Origin: Bugula neritina
Lineage: Eukaryota; Bryozoa; Gymnolaemata; Cheilostomatida; Bugulidae
NCBI GenBank assembly: GCA_964035545.1
Contig: OZ037767.1
Span: 15,433,498 to 15,497,497 of the forward strand
DNA length: 64,000 nt
Direction: 5' to 3'
Positions within the stretch are counted from its first letter, which is position 1; every line of letters starts with the position of its first letter. Below the pieces are notes generated by a model that had not been told where the DNA came from, made no database searches, and saw only the letters and a program-made list of their open reading frames with translations. Positions 1 through 10,222 of the stretch are shown piece by piece. The position numbers were made by a program, and so were the translations under genes.

Positions 1-1356
1 AACACTAAGCGAAAATGCAACAATTTCACACCAGCTATAGAGATCAAAATCTTGAAGACTAAAATTATCCAATCTTGTCAAGATACTAAAATCAGGTATA
101 TATACCTACATTTAGCTTTCTATGTTTCACCTTTTACATACAGTTTATAGGCTTTATGATTTATAAATTTTATTTTATATTCCACATTTTACACTCTATA
201 TTTTATATTCTGATTTTTTATATTGCATATTTAGTATTTTACGCTCTACGTTTCACCTTCCAGGTGTGACATTCTACATTTTAAGTTTTACATTTTGTAT
301 TCTAAATACTGTATCATATTAGAAGTAATGTTTTATATATTTTAGTGAAGCGATCGTAATATCACAGCCTTGCACTTAGAGTATAAATTCAATAGGAATA
401 CAAGATGTTATAAAATTAGTTGGGTGATAAAGTTTGAAAATGTACAATAGCCTGAAGTTATTAATTATATTAGAAATAATGAGCCATGAGTTTATTTTAC
501 AAGTTGCTTTTATTATGTTTTCCTCTGTACATTATTAAAACGAGACCCTGAAATTATTAATTTAAAGTTTTTTAGGAGTTTATTCAAACTTGATATAGTT
601 TTATAAAACAGGTTTAATAGTTATTATGTTTAATTAACTTGGGAACCAAAAAAACTTTTATTTAATAATAAATTTCAAAATGTTGAGATATTATCCTTTA
701 CTAAAATGCCTTCACTCATGTATGAGATAAAGTATAACATGTCACAAATTGTTAGTTGGTAGGTGACGAATGAAATACCAATGCTGTTATATATATACAG
801 TGTATTAAACAAACTGCTTTTATTAACAAAATATACTAATACTTTTATATATATAGTATAATGGTTTTATCCCAGATAGACCCTATTTTTATTTCAGTTT
901 CATGTAATTATATAATATTATATAGCTATATATAGCTATATATAGCTATATAACTGTTTTATTAATTGCTAAATAGCTAAAATGCCAATCACTATATTAG
1001 CTAACATGAATTATTTTGAATATCATTCTAATTTTCACAAATTTGTGAGAGACAAAAAACAGTGTAATACAATAATAATAGACATTACATTTAATTAATG
1101 ACTACCCATTAAAAAATATCTGTTCAAACAAGAAGTAAAATATATTCAAAATTATTGTTTATGCAAATCAAAAAAATTATTAATGTGCTAAATATGTGCT
1201 TTATTTAAAAATATATATTTTTTATTAATATTAAAATGAATTGCACATAAAATATATATTGTACCAAAATAAATTAGTAGCGTCTAACTGGGCAGTGTAT
1301 ATCTAGGATAACACAAGAACAAACTGTTTTTATTAACTGCAGCAGCTGTCTAGAAG
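1..1356. other. Upstream flank of WSC copy A; no gene seen
   Basis: AT-rich non-coding sequence. It is homologous to the 5' flanks of WSC copies D (about 23.93-25.27 kb) and F (about 46.82-48.15 kb), so the window opens inside a duplicated unit. It differs from those two copies by many small indels, whereas D and F match each other almost perfectly. No exon is supported. Confidence 0.6.
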
Positions 1357-2351
1357 ATGCATCAATATCTGATGTTTATTATAGCACTGGTTCCTATAGT
1401 TTATGGTTCAGTGTACACCCGAACCAGAGCTCTACCATTGAGGTATGATTCCAATGACATGACAGTCGACCTTTGTATTGGCTACTGCATTTACAGAGGT
1501 AAGTATTTCATTCACTTACTATAAGTTGATTTTTTACAATATAGTGAAAATGCAACCTATAAAGCAAAGCTATTAAATTAGCCATCATTTTAAGAGTAAC
1601 TCACAATATCTTGAAACTTCAAAGGAATTGCAATTATCCTGAAATAAGATTGCTACATACTTATACGTAAAATAATTGTGCTTAACTGCTTTAAAGTTTA
1701 GACATTTTACCTGAGCTACAAGTATTTAAATAGGGCCATGCAGTTGGTATCTATAGCATAGTAAGTCGCAGTGGTCTAGGGGTCAGAGCGTTTGCCTACA
1801 AGTAAGCACAAAGTAATGAGTTTGAGCCCCATTATAAGCCAGTATAGTGATGTTAGGAAGAACATCCAGTCATAATTGCTCCTGTGCCTCATATGAATAA
1901 GTCTTAAGCCAGCTTTAACAAAAACCCCTTCTATCAGAGATCTTCTCATAGGTATGGTGACTATAAACTTGTGTGAGTTGGTATATATTAGCATGTGTGC
2001 ACATAATAATATATCCAAAAAAACTTGCATGTCGCAATATATATTGAATATCTATATAACTTTGAAATCTTTAGCTACAGTCAAAGCCTGAAAACATTCT
2101 ATTTCACAAAGAAATATTCTAAATATCAGAGAGTTAGTGAGAGTCAGTGTAGTCAGTCTATTATACAAAAGTTACAGGTGAATGGAGCTGAATCTTGTGC
2201 TTATGTCTGCTTTAAATATGGCGACCTTTGTGTTTACTTTTCATTTAATAGTGTAGACAACCTCTGTTATATTCATAATGAGGTCAGCAATACTAGTTTC
2301 ATTACTACTCCAGGTTTCTACTGTTACACATCTTTAAATTATATACTTTAA
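1357..2351 (+). pseudogene. WSC-family gene copy A, internally deleted pseudogene
   Basis: Remnant of the three-exon secreted WSC gene seen intact at 25270-28246. Exon 1 (1357-1498) keeps the start, the signal peptide and a splice donor. It has lost six codons in frame, including the first conserved WSC cysteine (the GCYKD motif of D is absent). Exon 2 and most of exon 3 are gone: intron sequence matching D up to about 25979 joins directly at about 2074-2077 to the last part of exon 3, matching D from about 27970. The deletion removes about 2 kb, and both ends share CTA. The surviving tail to 2351 still encodes the C-terminal cysteine module (ESCAYVCFKYGDLCVYFS). An AATAAA lies at about 2583. 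With half the WSC domain and the whole propeller region lost, a functional protein is very unlikely. Confidence 0.88.
1765..2024 (+). mobile_element. tRNA-derived SINE in intron of copy A
   Basis: The 5' part looks like a tRNA with an internal RNA polymerase III promoter: an A-box-like GTGGTCTAGGGGTCAGAGCG, then a B-box-like GAGTTTGAGCCCC about 50 bases later. It is followed by a GGAAGAACATCCAGTCATAA block resembling the conserved middle of some tRNA-derived animal SINEs. Two more copies sit at the same place in D and F, so one insertion predates the duplications. The 3' limit is uncertain. Confidence 0.6.
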
Positions 2352-3841
2352 ATGTTTAATAAACAATTTGTTTGTTCTTTTAACAACGATATTATATCCC
2401 AATTTTAATTTAGTAAGTTATCACACAAATAATAACTTATTGAATGGGTTTTCTGACAAAGAACATAATATCTTTTTGATGCTGGTAACATTTACAATTA
2501 TATTTATGTTTACAGTCTAATATCTATGTTTCGTACAATATTTTAGTTATGTTGACATTTATGCTATAGCTGTTGTGAATTCAATAAACACTAATCTCGG
2601 TTCTACAATGTGTTTATCTCAATATATAACTATATATACCATTTTAATAAAAAAAAAAGCCATAATCAAAAAAGGAGAACAATGATCAGTTAAGGTAATT
2701 GAAAGGGCACAACAGAAACCTATATTATATGAAATGGGTAAAAGAGGACAACTCTAGATATTCATAATATCCCAGTGATAATTTCACTTATTGACTGCAA
2801 ATGCATATTATTTGTCTGATTAGCCAATTAAAAATCAGTGACTATGTTTTCAACAGCCATGCTTGTGTTTTACTAAATCAGCCAATCAAATAATTGCTAA
2901 GGTAGCATTCAATTCTCTTAACTAACTTATTATATTATTTCGTCAGTTTAAAATTTTAAAGAAGCATCCAAAATGTTATAAAGAATAATCAGAAGTGGTT
3001 CTTGTAACATGTGACAGCATAAACTGTGATTGGTATTGCTGACTGTATTATTACTAAGTGAAAAACATTGAGGCACCAAAATAGCAGTGAGCTTTTTTAC
3101 ACTCAGCTTTATTTGATATCTGTATAGCTTTAACACATTCTATATATAATATATATTTAGATGCTGAGTAGTGAATTTATCACTGGAGTACCCATGCATG
3201 CAAGATAACAAACAATATGTATGAGGCAAAATTTAAAAATATGATGAAGTAATTTAGCGAAGCAGTAACAGAATTAGTATAATATAATAATTGAGATATA
3301 TAGTAAAAAATATTGTTATTGTGGGCTATAATAAACTATTTTAGAATTAAACTAATGCATGTTATATATTCATAAATCAATCAAGCTCTATAACATATAA
3401 CAGCCTAATTGTTATACACATAATATTTCTATTCATTATAAAATGCAAGGTGCTTTCTTTAATATAGTAATTTGATGGCAAAAACGAACACTATATAATA
3501 ATGATATGCTGTATCAACTGTTATAAAATGATAATAACAAACTAATAATATATAATATAAAGTAATATAAATGCATAATCAAACAAGTCAAGTAAAAACT
3601 AAACAATAATAAAGTCTAAAAAAGTTTGTCAAAATACAGCATAAAGCTATTACAAAGTATATTTCCTTCAACTATCATGATAGTACATGGTTGAATAAAT
3701 AGAGAGACTTCAGGATATAAATCTATTACAATAGTTATAGCTTTTATGATAATAGTTTTAAAGCATAATAGTACATGCAGCTTACAACCAATTAGAATGT
3801 CAACGTAGGTGAGGTAAAGACATTTACTGTTGAAGAATTAT
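2352..3841. other. Intergenic spacer between copy A and gene X
   Basis: 3' flank of copy A and tail-to-tail spacer with gene X. It is homologous to 51132-52565 downstream of copy F throughout, and to 28247-29008 downstream of copy D as far as about 3110. No coding exon is supported. Confidence 0.6.
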
Positions 3842-6800
3842 TCACTTGTTTTTCTTCATTCCAAAAATGGTAAGCTTTCCATCATTTGCTGCTTCTACCA
3901 CTTTTGACCAATCGGTAGCTTCCTCACATAGTTTGCCAAGCGCAGACAAGCCTCCTTTCTTTGCACTGTCCATCCATTGTCCAATTATCTGAAATTTATA
4001 TTATGGGGGAAATGTCAATGAAAATGCATTATATATAATACCAATGTCTATATATTATTATAAAACAAATATAAGAGTGTATAATACTATAATCCCATGT
4101 TTTGAGGCTTCAATAAAACATAAAATGTTTAGGCAACTGATACTCAAAGCTTTTTATGCTACAGTCATCAAAAAATTGGCAAAAGCAACAATTTTTTTCT
4201 GCGTTTTCCTATATTTTGTACTATATGTTATATAAACCTGTAATACCTGATACACTTCAATTACAATACATAAGATGTTTATATGTAAATACAACTCCAG
4301 TTTGTCACATGACAAAAAAGTATGAGTTCGTTTGAAATAAACAGTGTATAATTGTGCTATATATATAGCTCATGGTTATAGTATCACAGTTTTATATCTT
4401 TCAATACACTAACTTGTTTATACAAGAGCCCTGTGTTATTATAACAGCACAGCTTTTCATGTTTTGTTTATATACTACTTCAAAGAACTCAAAATGAAAG
4501 AGTGCTTAAACAAAATGCTAGCAGGTGTGAATGCAATCAATGCCTAAACAAAAGTGTTGATTTTGCTTTTATTATATAACTAGGATATGTAAGTTAAAAG
4601 TCTACCTCATCTAACTTATCTTTATCCAGTACACTCAGGTAGTAGATGTATCTGAATCTGTCAATAGTTTTACGACATTTCCCTGTTGGTTTAAGAGCAT
4701 CATGTATAGACTTGGCTCTCTTACTTGTCAACTGGTTATGTACATATTCCATCAACTGTATAGCCTGTTCTGGTGTTTGTACTGCAAGGAACACAGGATA
4801 AACTATTTACATATTAAGCTATATGAGAAGATATGAGTATCAGTATTATATCTCTGCTATAGGAGATAGTACTGAGTGTAATATAACAGCTGGTCATATA
4901 TATCAAACTCTACTGTTGCCTCTTCATCTTATATATAGTAAGAGTTGTCTTACCTCATTATATATAGTGAGAGTTGTCTTATCTTATTATATATAGTAAG
5001 AGTTGTCATACCATATTGGAAACTTGTTGCAGCATTAGGAGCTGACAAATCTTGGCCAGTCTGCTTGTCACTGACTCTTTCTACAAAATACACAAAAGTC
5101 ATGCATGCTATTGTAATGGGTAGCCTCAAGATATAGAAAAACTTTATAAACACATGTTAAATTAAAATGTAAATAGAATGTTACATTTTTATTCATGATT
5201 ACTGTAATTTATTTCAACAAACCTGTAACTAGTGTTTCTTGGTTCTCAACAAATATTGAGAATGGGACATCCACTAATCCAAGTCTGAGACAGTCAGAGT
5301 ATCTCGATTTATCTGAAAAAAAATACAAGTTGATCAAACAAGTAAAACCTAAAATATCCGTCAATTATTTACTTTTACCTGCTAGACAAGGATTACAATA
5401 AAACAAGTATGCATTACCTTCATCTAGAATGCGAGTCACACCGTCCTTTCCAATAAAACGTTTGAGATCTTCAATAGTCATGTGATCTTCAAATGGATAA
5501 ACTATATTCTCTCCTCGAACTTTTACGGTTACTTTACAGTTTTTCACTTTACCTGCACGAAAAACCCGTCACATGATCATAAAGCTAACTTTAATCCTAG
5601 CGTAGTTACACATCAACAATGTAACAAATAGGTATGTTTAGAGGCACACACGCAAGTTACTTACTCTTGAATGGCCCATCTGATCTGGTAGGAAGTGAAA
5701 CTGCTTGGTGTACTGATACAGTAGCAGGTATATCTTGATGTGGTGCTGCAACCGCGGCATCTATTAGATAAGGAACCTCAGTTGACTGCGCCATGTTCTC
5801 CATTGTGTTTTCTGCTGGCACATGTTCATGTGGTGCTGCAACACTTGAAAAGGCTTGGTGTGGTGCCACAGTGTTTAACTGACTTAGTTGTGATGATCCC
5901 GTATCTGACGTTAAATCATGTGAGAGAGTAGTCGACTGAGTTGGTACTTCAACTGTAAAGATAATACAAATAATATTCTAGCTATTATAAATGTTGAGGA
6001 CATTGATTCACAAAAATAATTTATTTAGTAAAAAAGCTTAATATATGGCAGTCAATTATCATTTGTTTAACAACTCAGTAATTATTTTATAATTTTTGAC
6101 ATTTGGGACGAATAAATTTTTATAGTAAACTGCAAGAATCAGCAAAGACTACCAGACTACCAACTTATATAACTTACATGCAGTCCTTTGATACTTATTT
6201 GAGGGTGAAGCTGTCATAGCTGTTTCTGCAGGTCTTTTGTTGTGTGAAACATTGTTTGGTTGCTTTTTCAAGTCAAAAATTTGAATAAACGAATTGCTTT
6301 CTTGTGCGAAATCAATAGCAGGAGAATTTGCACTACTTTTCAATTTTAAATCGGGTTTGTGTTTATTTTCTATTTCCCTGCTTCTAAAACTTCCTTCCTG
6401 CATTTGTACTTCTGGTGGAGCATTGTTAGAAAAGTTGGAGATTGAAGGTGGTGGCTGTTTGAACTGAGTGCCTGCTTCTCTGTAGATGTTGCTGTCACCA
6501 TTCAAATGAGAAGGGTTTGTAGATGGCATGTTGAAAGATGGAGGGTTGAATAGAGACCAGTCCTTTGAATGGTTGAAAGATGGGGCATCAAATTGAGGAG
6601 GCTGAGCCAGTGAGTTGGTTGTGAAATTCTCTGATCTAGGAATCCACTGTGGTTTTGATGGTGTGGGTAGGTACGGCATAGAAAAAGAACCATCAGTATG
6701 GTTCAGTGGCTGAGCATGCATGTGTTGTGAAGGGAGTTGAAACCAAGGTGGCTGAAGATGGATCAACTGTGGCGCCGTTTGTAGATAAGATGGTTGTCTT

Positions 6801-9103
6801 AGGTGTGGTGGTTGCAGCCAGTGCTGTGGAGATGTTGGTTGATGTGGCAAGCCTGGTGATGACTGTGGAAACTCATCACCCTGCAAAGGATGGTGACGTG
6901 TCTGCTCTTTCCAGAAATCTGCGTTTAAAAAAATGGTAAACATGTATAATAATAAATATGTGAACGGACCATATTGGGCTTTCAAGTTTATAGATTATTG
7001 TTATAGGCACTTAAATAGTATGAGTACAAAAATTAATTACAGTAAAATGTTACATACGATTAATTGTTTCAGTTTGTGAGATAAATATTTGTTATATAAT
7101 TTATATTTTAAAATTTGTCAAATTAGCAGTTTCTTTGTAGTGGTGATGGGGGGAGGAGCACAACGGTCATAGGGTACAAAAAGCCAGTTAAATTGTGAAA
7201 AAACTTATTGACTTAGAGTTGTGAGTTTTTTTAATAAAAAGGTATTGACATAATGGCCGGAACCGAGAAGTTGTGAAAGAGATAAAAACAATCAACTGAT
7301 TTTACTTATAATAGTCAACTGGTGTAGCATTTAGAGTAGAGATTATTGAATTAGTTACTCAAAAAACAGACTAATGAGAGCGAAAAACTTAACAAGCGGC
7401 CGTTGTGTTCCCCTCCTGTAACCCCTATTTATTATGGAATATTATTTTCACTCTTTTGCATTATGCACCATATTTCTAAATTTCAGAAACGCATCCGTAT
7501 TTGTTTTAATAATAGCCAAATTGCACTCTTTTATTGACCTGTTCTGTTTAACTTAAAAATGATCAATCTATTGTTACCTGTGACAAAGCATAACGAAAAA
7601 ATTCCTGTCTTTATCCAATTTTGCTTTTTAGTCATTGGAAACATTTATTTAGCATGCTACTTAAATCATAGATGGGGAATATAAAAGCCTATCTTTTGAA
7701 ACTTTATAATTTACTTATCATTTTTGCATGAGATTTCTTTGTACTGCTAACATAACACAGTTATTTTATTTTAAGGTTAGTTGACCTTAATTAAAATAGC
7801 CTTTTTAAAAGTAAGTAATTCTACCTGGAACTTGACTCGTTGCATCAGCTCTTTGTTCTGTAGAAGCAATTCTCTGGAGTCCAAATATTTCATTATTTAC
7901 GCCAACATCTATAGGTATTCTTTCTGCATGGTTTGATATATTGAAAAGTTTTAGCTGCTGCTCTGTTGTCAGCTGACTCATCAAAAGAGTGAGAATCTCT
8001 GTTTGGTTAGCCTTAGCTGCTTCCTGTATCACTGTCTTACCAAATCTATTCTGTATTTTAAGTAGCTCTACCCTCTGTTCTACTGATACACCATCTAGTA
8101 GACATTTGATGGTGTCAGTATGTCCTTCCTCTGCTGCACTGTGTATAGCTGTCTCATCTCCACTGTCCTGTATCTTGAGTAACTCTACCTTCTGTTCTAC
8201 TGACACACCATATAGTAGACATTTGATGATGTCAGTATCTCCTCTGCATGCTGCATAGTGTATAGCATAAGACGCAGTTGTCTTGAGTAGCTTTATCTTC
8301 TGTTCTACGGATACACCATCTAGTAGACATTTGATGATATGAGTATACCCTCCCTCTGCTGCAATTTCTATAGTTGTGAACCCTTCTCCATTCTGTATCT
8401 TGAGCAGCTCCACCTTCTGTTCTACTGATACACCATCTAGTAGATATTTGATGATGTCAGTATGACCTCCCCATGCTGCATAGTGTATAGCTGTATCATC
8501 TCCACTGCCCTGTATCTTGAGTAACTCTACCTTCTGTTCTACTGATAGACCATCTAGTAGACATTTGATGGTGTCAGTATACCCTTTCTCAGCTGCACTG
8601 TGTATAGCTGTCTCATCTTCACTGTTCTGTATCTTGAGTAACTCTACCTTCCGTTCTACTGATACACCATCTAGTAGACATTTGATGGTGTCAGTATGTC
8701 CTCCCCATGCTGCACTGTGTATAGCTGTCTTATCTTCACTGTCCTGAATTTTGAGTAGCTCTACCTTCTGTTCTACTGATACACCATCTAGTAGACATTT
8801 GATGGTGTCAGTATGACCTCTGTATGCTGCAAAGTGTATAGCATAAGACTCAGTTGCCTTGAGTAACTCTACTTTCTGTTCTACTGATACACCATCTAGT
8901 AGACATTTGATGATGTCAGTATGTCCTTCCTCTGCTGCACTGTGTATTGCATCATACTTTTCACATAACAGTCTATATCTCTCTTCTAATGATATGAAAG
9001 GAAGGCACTTCTTCAGCTCAGTCAGAATATTTCCCTCATTGTCTCTATATAATATAATACTAGCGAGTAATTGAGTGAACTTTAGCACTTCATTCTGATT
9101 CAT
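3842..9103 (-). CDS. Gene X: ankyrin-repeat/proline-rich protein, 8 exons
   Basis: My model has exons at 9103-7825, 6918-6178, 5952-5665, 5552-5418, 5312-5223, 5080-5012, 4781-4606 and 3988-3842. Every junction is GT-AG, phases agree, and the total is 2925 nt, giving 974 residues. Residues about 50-400 are nine ankyrin repeats with an unusual 36-39-residue period; most carry GHTDTIKCLLDGVSVEQKVE or a close variant and are nearly identical to one another. Exon 2 encodes a low-complexity region rich in Pro, Gln, His and Ser. Exon 3 is also Pro/Ala/His/Gln-rich. Exon 4 encodes a short module (KVTVKVRGENIVYPFEDH) that could be ubiquitin-like, which is a guess. Exons 7-8 are charged and probably helical, with no family I recognise. 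No signal peptide or membrane segment is seen, so it is probably an intracellular scaffold. The start is the first ATG of the ankyrin exon. A truncated paralogue lies at 52.6-55.7 kb. Confidence 0.85.
4924..5011. repeat. Intronic minisatellite, about 3 units of ~31 bp
   Basis: Tandem units resembling ATATATAGTAAGAGTTGTC start immediately next to the 5' splice site of gene X exon 6 (minus strand). In transcript orientation each unit repeats a splice-donor-like GTAAGACAACTC or GATAAGACAACTC. The equivalent intron of X' (about 53650-53797) has about five units. Confidence 0.8.
7187..7824. other. Unduplicated part of gene X intron 1
   Basis: Homology with the X' locus stops at about 7185 (against about 55975), so this stretch and the ankyrin exon beyond it occur only once in the window. 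No exon, RNA gene or element is recognised. Confidence 0.5.
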
Positions 9104-9844
9104 CTCAACTGACCTTTCAGTAAGAATTCTCCATTTTTAGCAGCTCCTCAAGTAGACTAATATGCTAGACTAGAAAACTCCACAATACACAATGTCTATC
9201 CTCAGACTATATGTAATACTATATTATAACTTATTTTTTCATTTTAAGCTCTAAACTTTCACACGTGTATAACAGTAGTCGTTAACTTTCTGTAAATTAC
9301 TAACCAGAATCTTCTCAATATGGCGTGTCTACTTGTGTAGCGCTTATCTATCAACTAAAACTATAACTAGCCTGTACAATATGCAGTTCCGTAGTACAGG
9401 GAATTCACGACGAAATAGATGGGAAATTCCATTCACTCCCATTACTCATTTTAAATCGGCCTGTCAACAAACAATTGCGTTAGGTAACGCGTCAAAGTGG
9501 AGAATACTCATAGAAACTATTATAATTATTGTTAGGATAACACAACTCATATTACTCAGCCTGTTGCGTTCTGTAAATAATACGGCATGCTATACAAAAT
9601 TATAACATGCCTACATAAGCTGTTCATAATAATATAATATTTGGAGCAATATAAACTTTTAACTTCTTATATCTGAACTTTTGTACCATAAATGTAATTC
9701 TACATAAAATTAGGCTTAAGTGTTATAAAAATCCAATTGAAGTCAGTTATTGTCTTGACGCTAAATAAAAAGCAATAATTAATGGAAGACTTAGAATGTT
9801 TACAGCCTTATGTTATTTGTACTATTGTGATATTTATGTTTCCG
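9104..9844. other. 5' flank of gene X; no gene seen
   Basis: Presumed promoter and 5' UTR side of gene X (minus strand). A 90-codon open stretch at 9333-9605 has no recognisable domain and no splice or repeat support, so I treat it as chance. Confidence 0.45.
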
Positions 9845-10019
9845 ACTATTATATAATATATGGTGCGAATGTTAATCGGTAATTTAATTTTGCAAATGCA
9901 AGCAAACAAGCATGTGTAAGAGTAGTTTTCTCTCAAATCTACTCTTACACATGCTTGTTTGCTTGCATTTGCAAAATTAAATTACAGATTAACATTCGCA
10001 TCATATATTATATAATAGT
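9845..10019. mobile_element. Foldback (MITE-like) element with 81-bp arms
   Basis: Left arm 9845-9925 and right arm 9939-10019 are reverse complements with only two mismatches that I can count, around a 13-base loop. The outer ends read ACTATTATATAATATATG. The RNA would form a very long hairpin. It has no coding capacity. The structure fits a small non-autonomous DNA transposon. I see no clear target-site duplication. Confidence 0.8.
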
Positions 10020-10222
10020 TTTGCGGTGGCTTATAATATGTTAGCTTCATTCAAAATATCTGGCAAAAAGTTTATCATGAGCTAAATGATATGATCTCTA
10101 ATGATCATCATAATTTTAACTCAATATATATTTATAAAATAATTGCTTCCAATAAAAAATGAAAACTTCCATATGCATAAAACACTTGCATGACATAAAA
10201 GATGAAATGAAATACCCGGCTA
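10020..10222. other. Spacer up to the duplication breakpoint
   Basis: AT-rich, with no feature recognised. Homology with the third unit starts at about 10223 (against about 34350), inside what is a CPEB exon. Confidence 0.4.

Noticed and set aside
8517-9074. Plus-strand open stretches across the ankyrin exon (8517-8747, 8859-9074, 7989-8258)
   Set aside because: They are antisense shadows of the tandem ankyrin repeats of gene X, which explains their similarity to one another.
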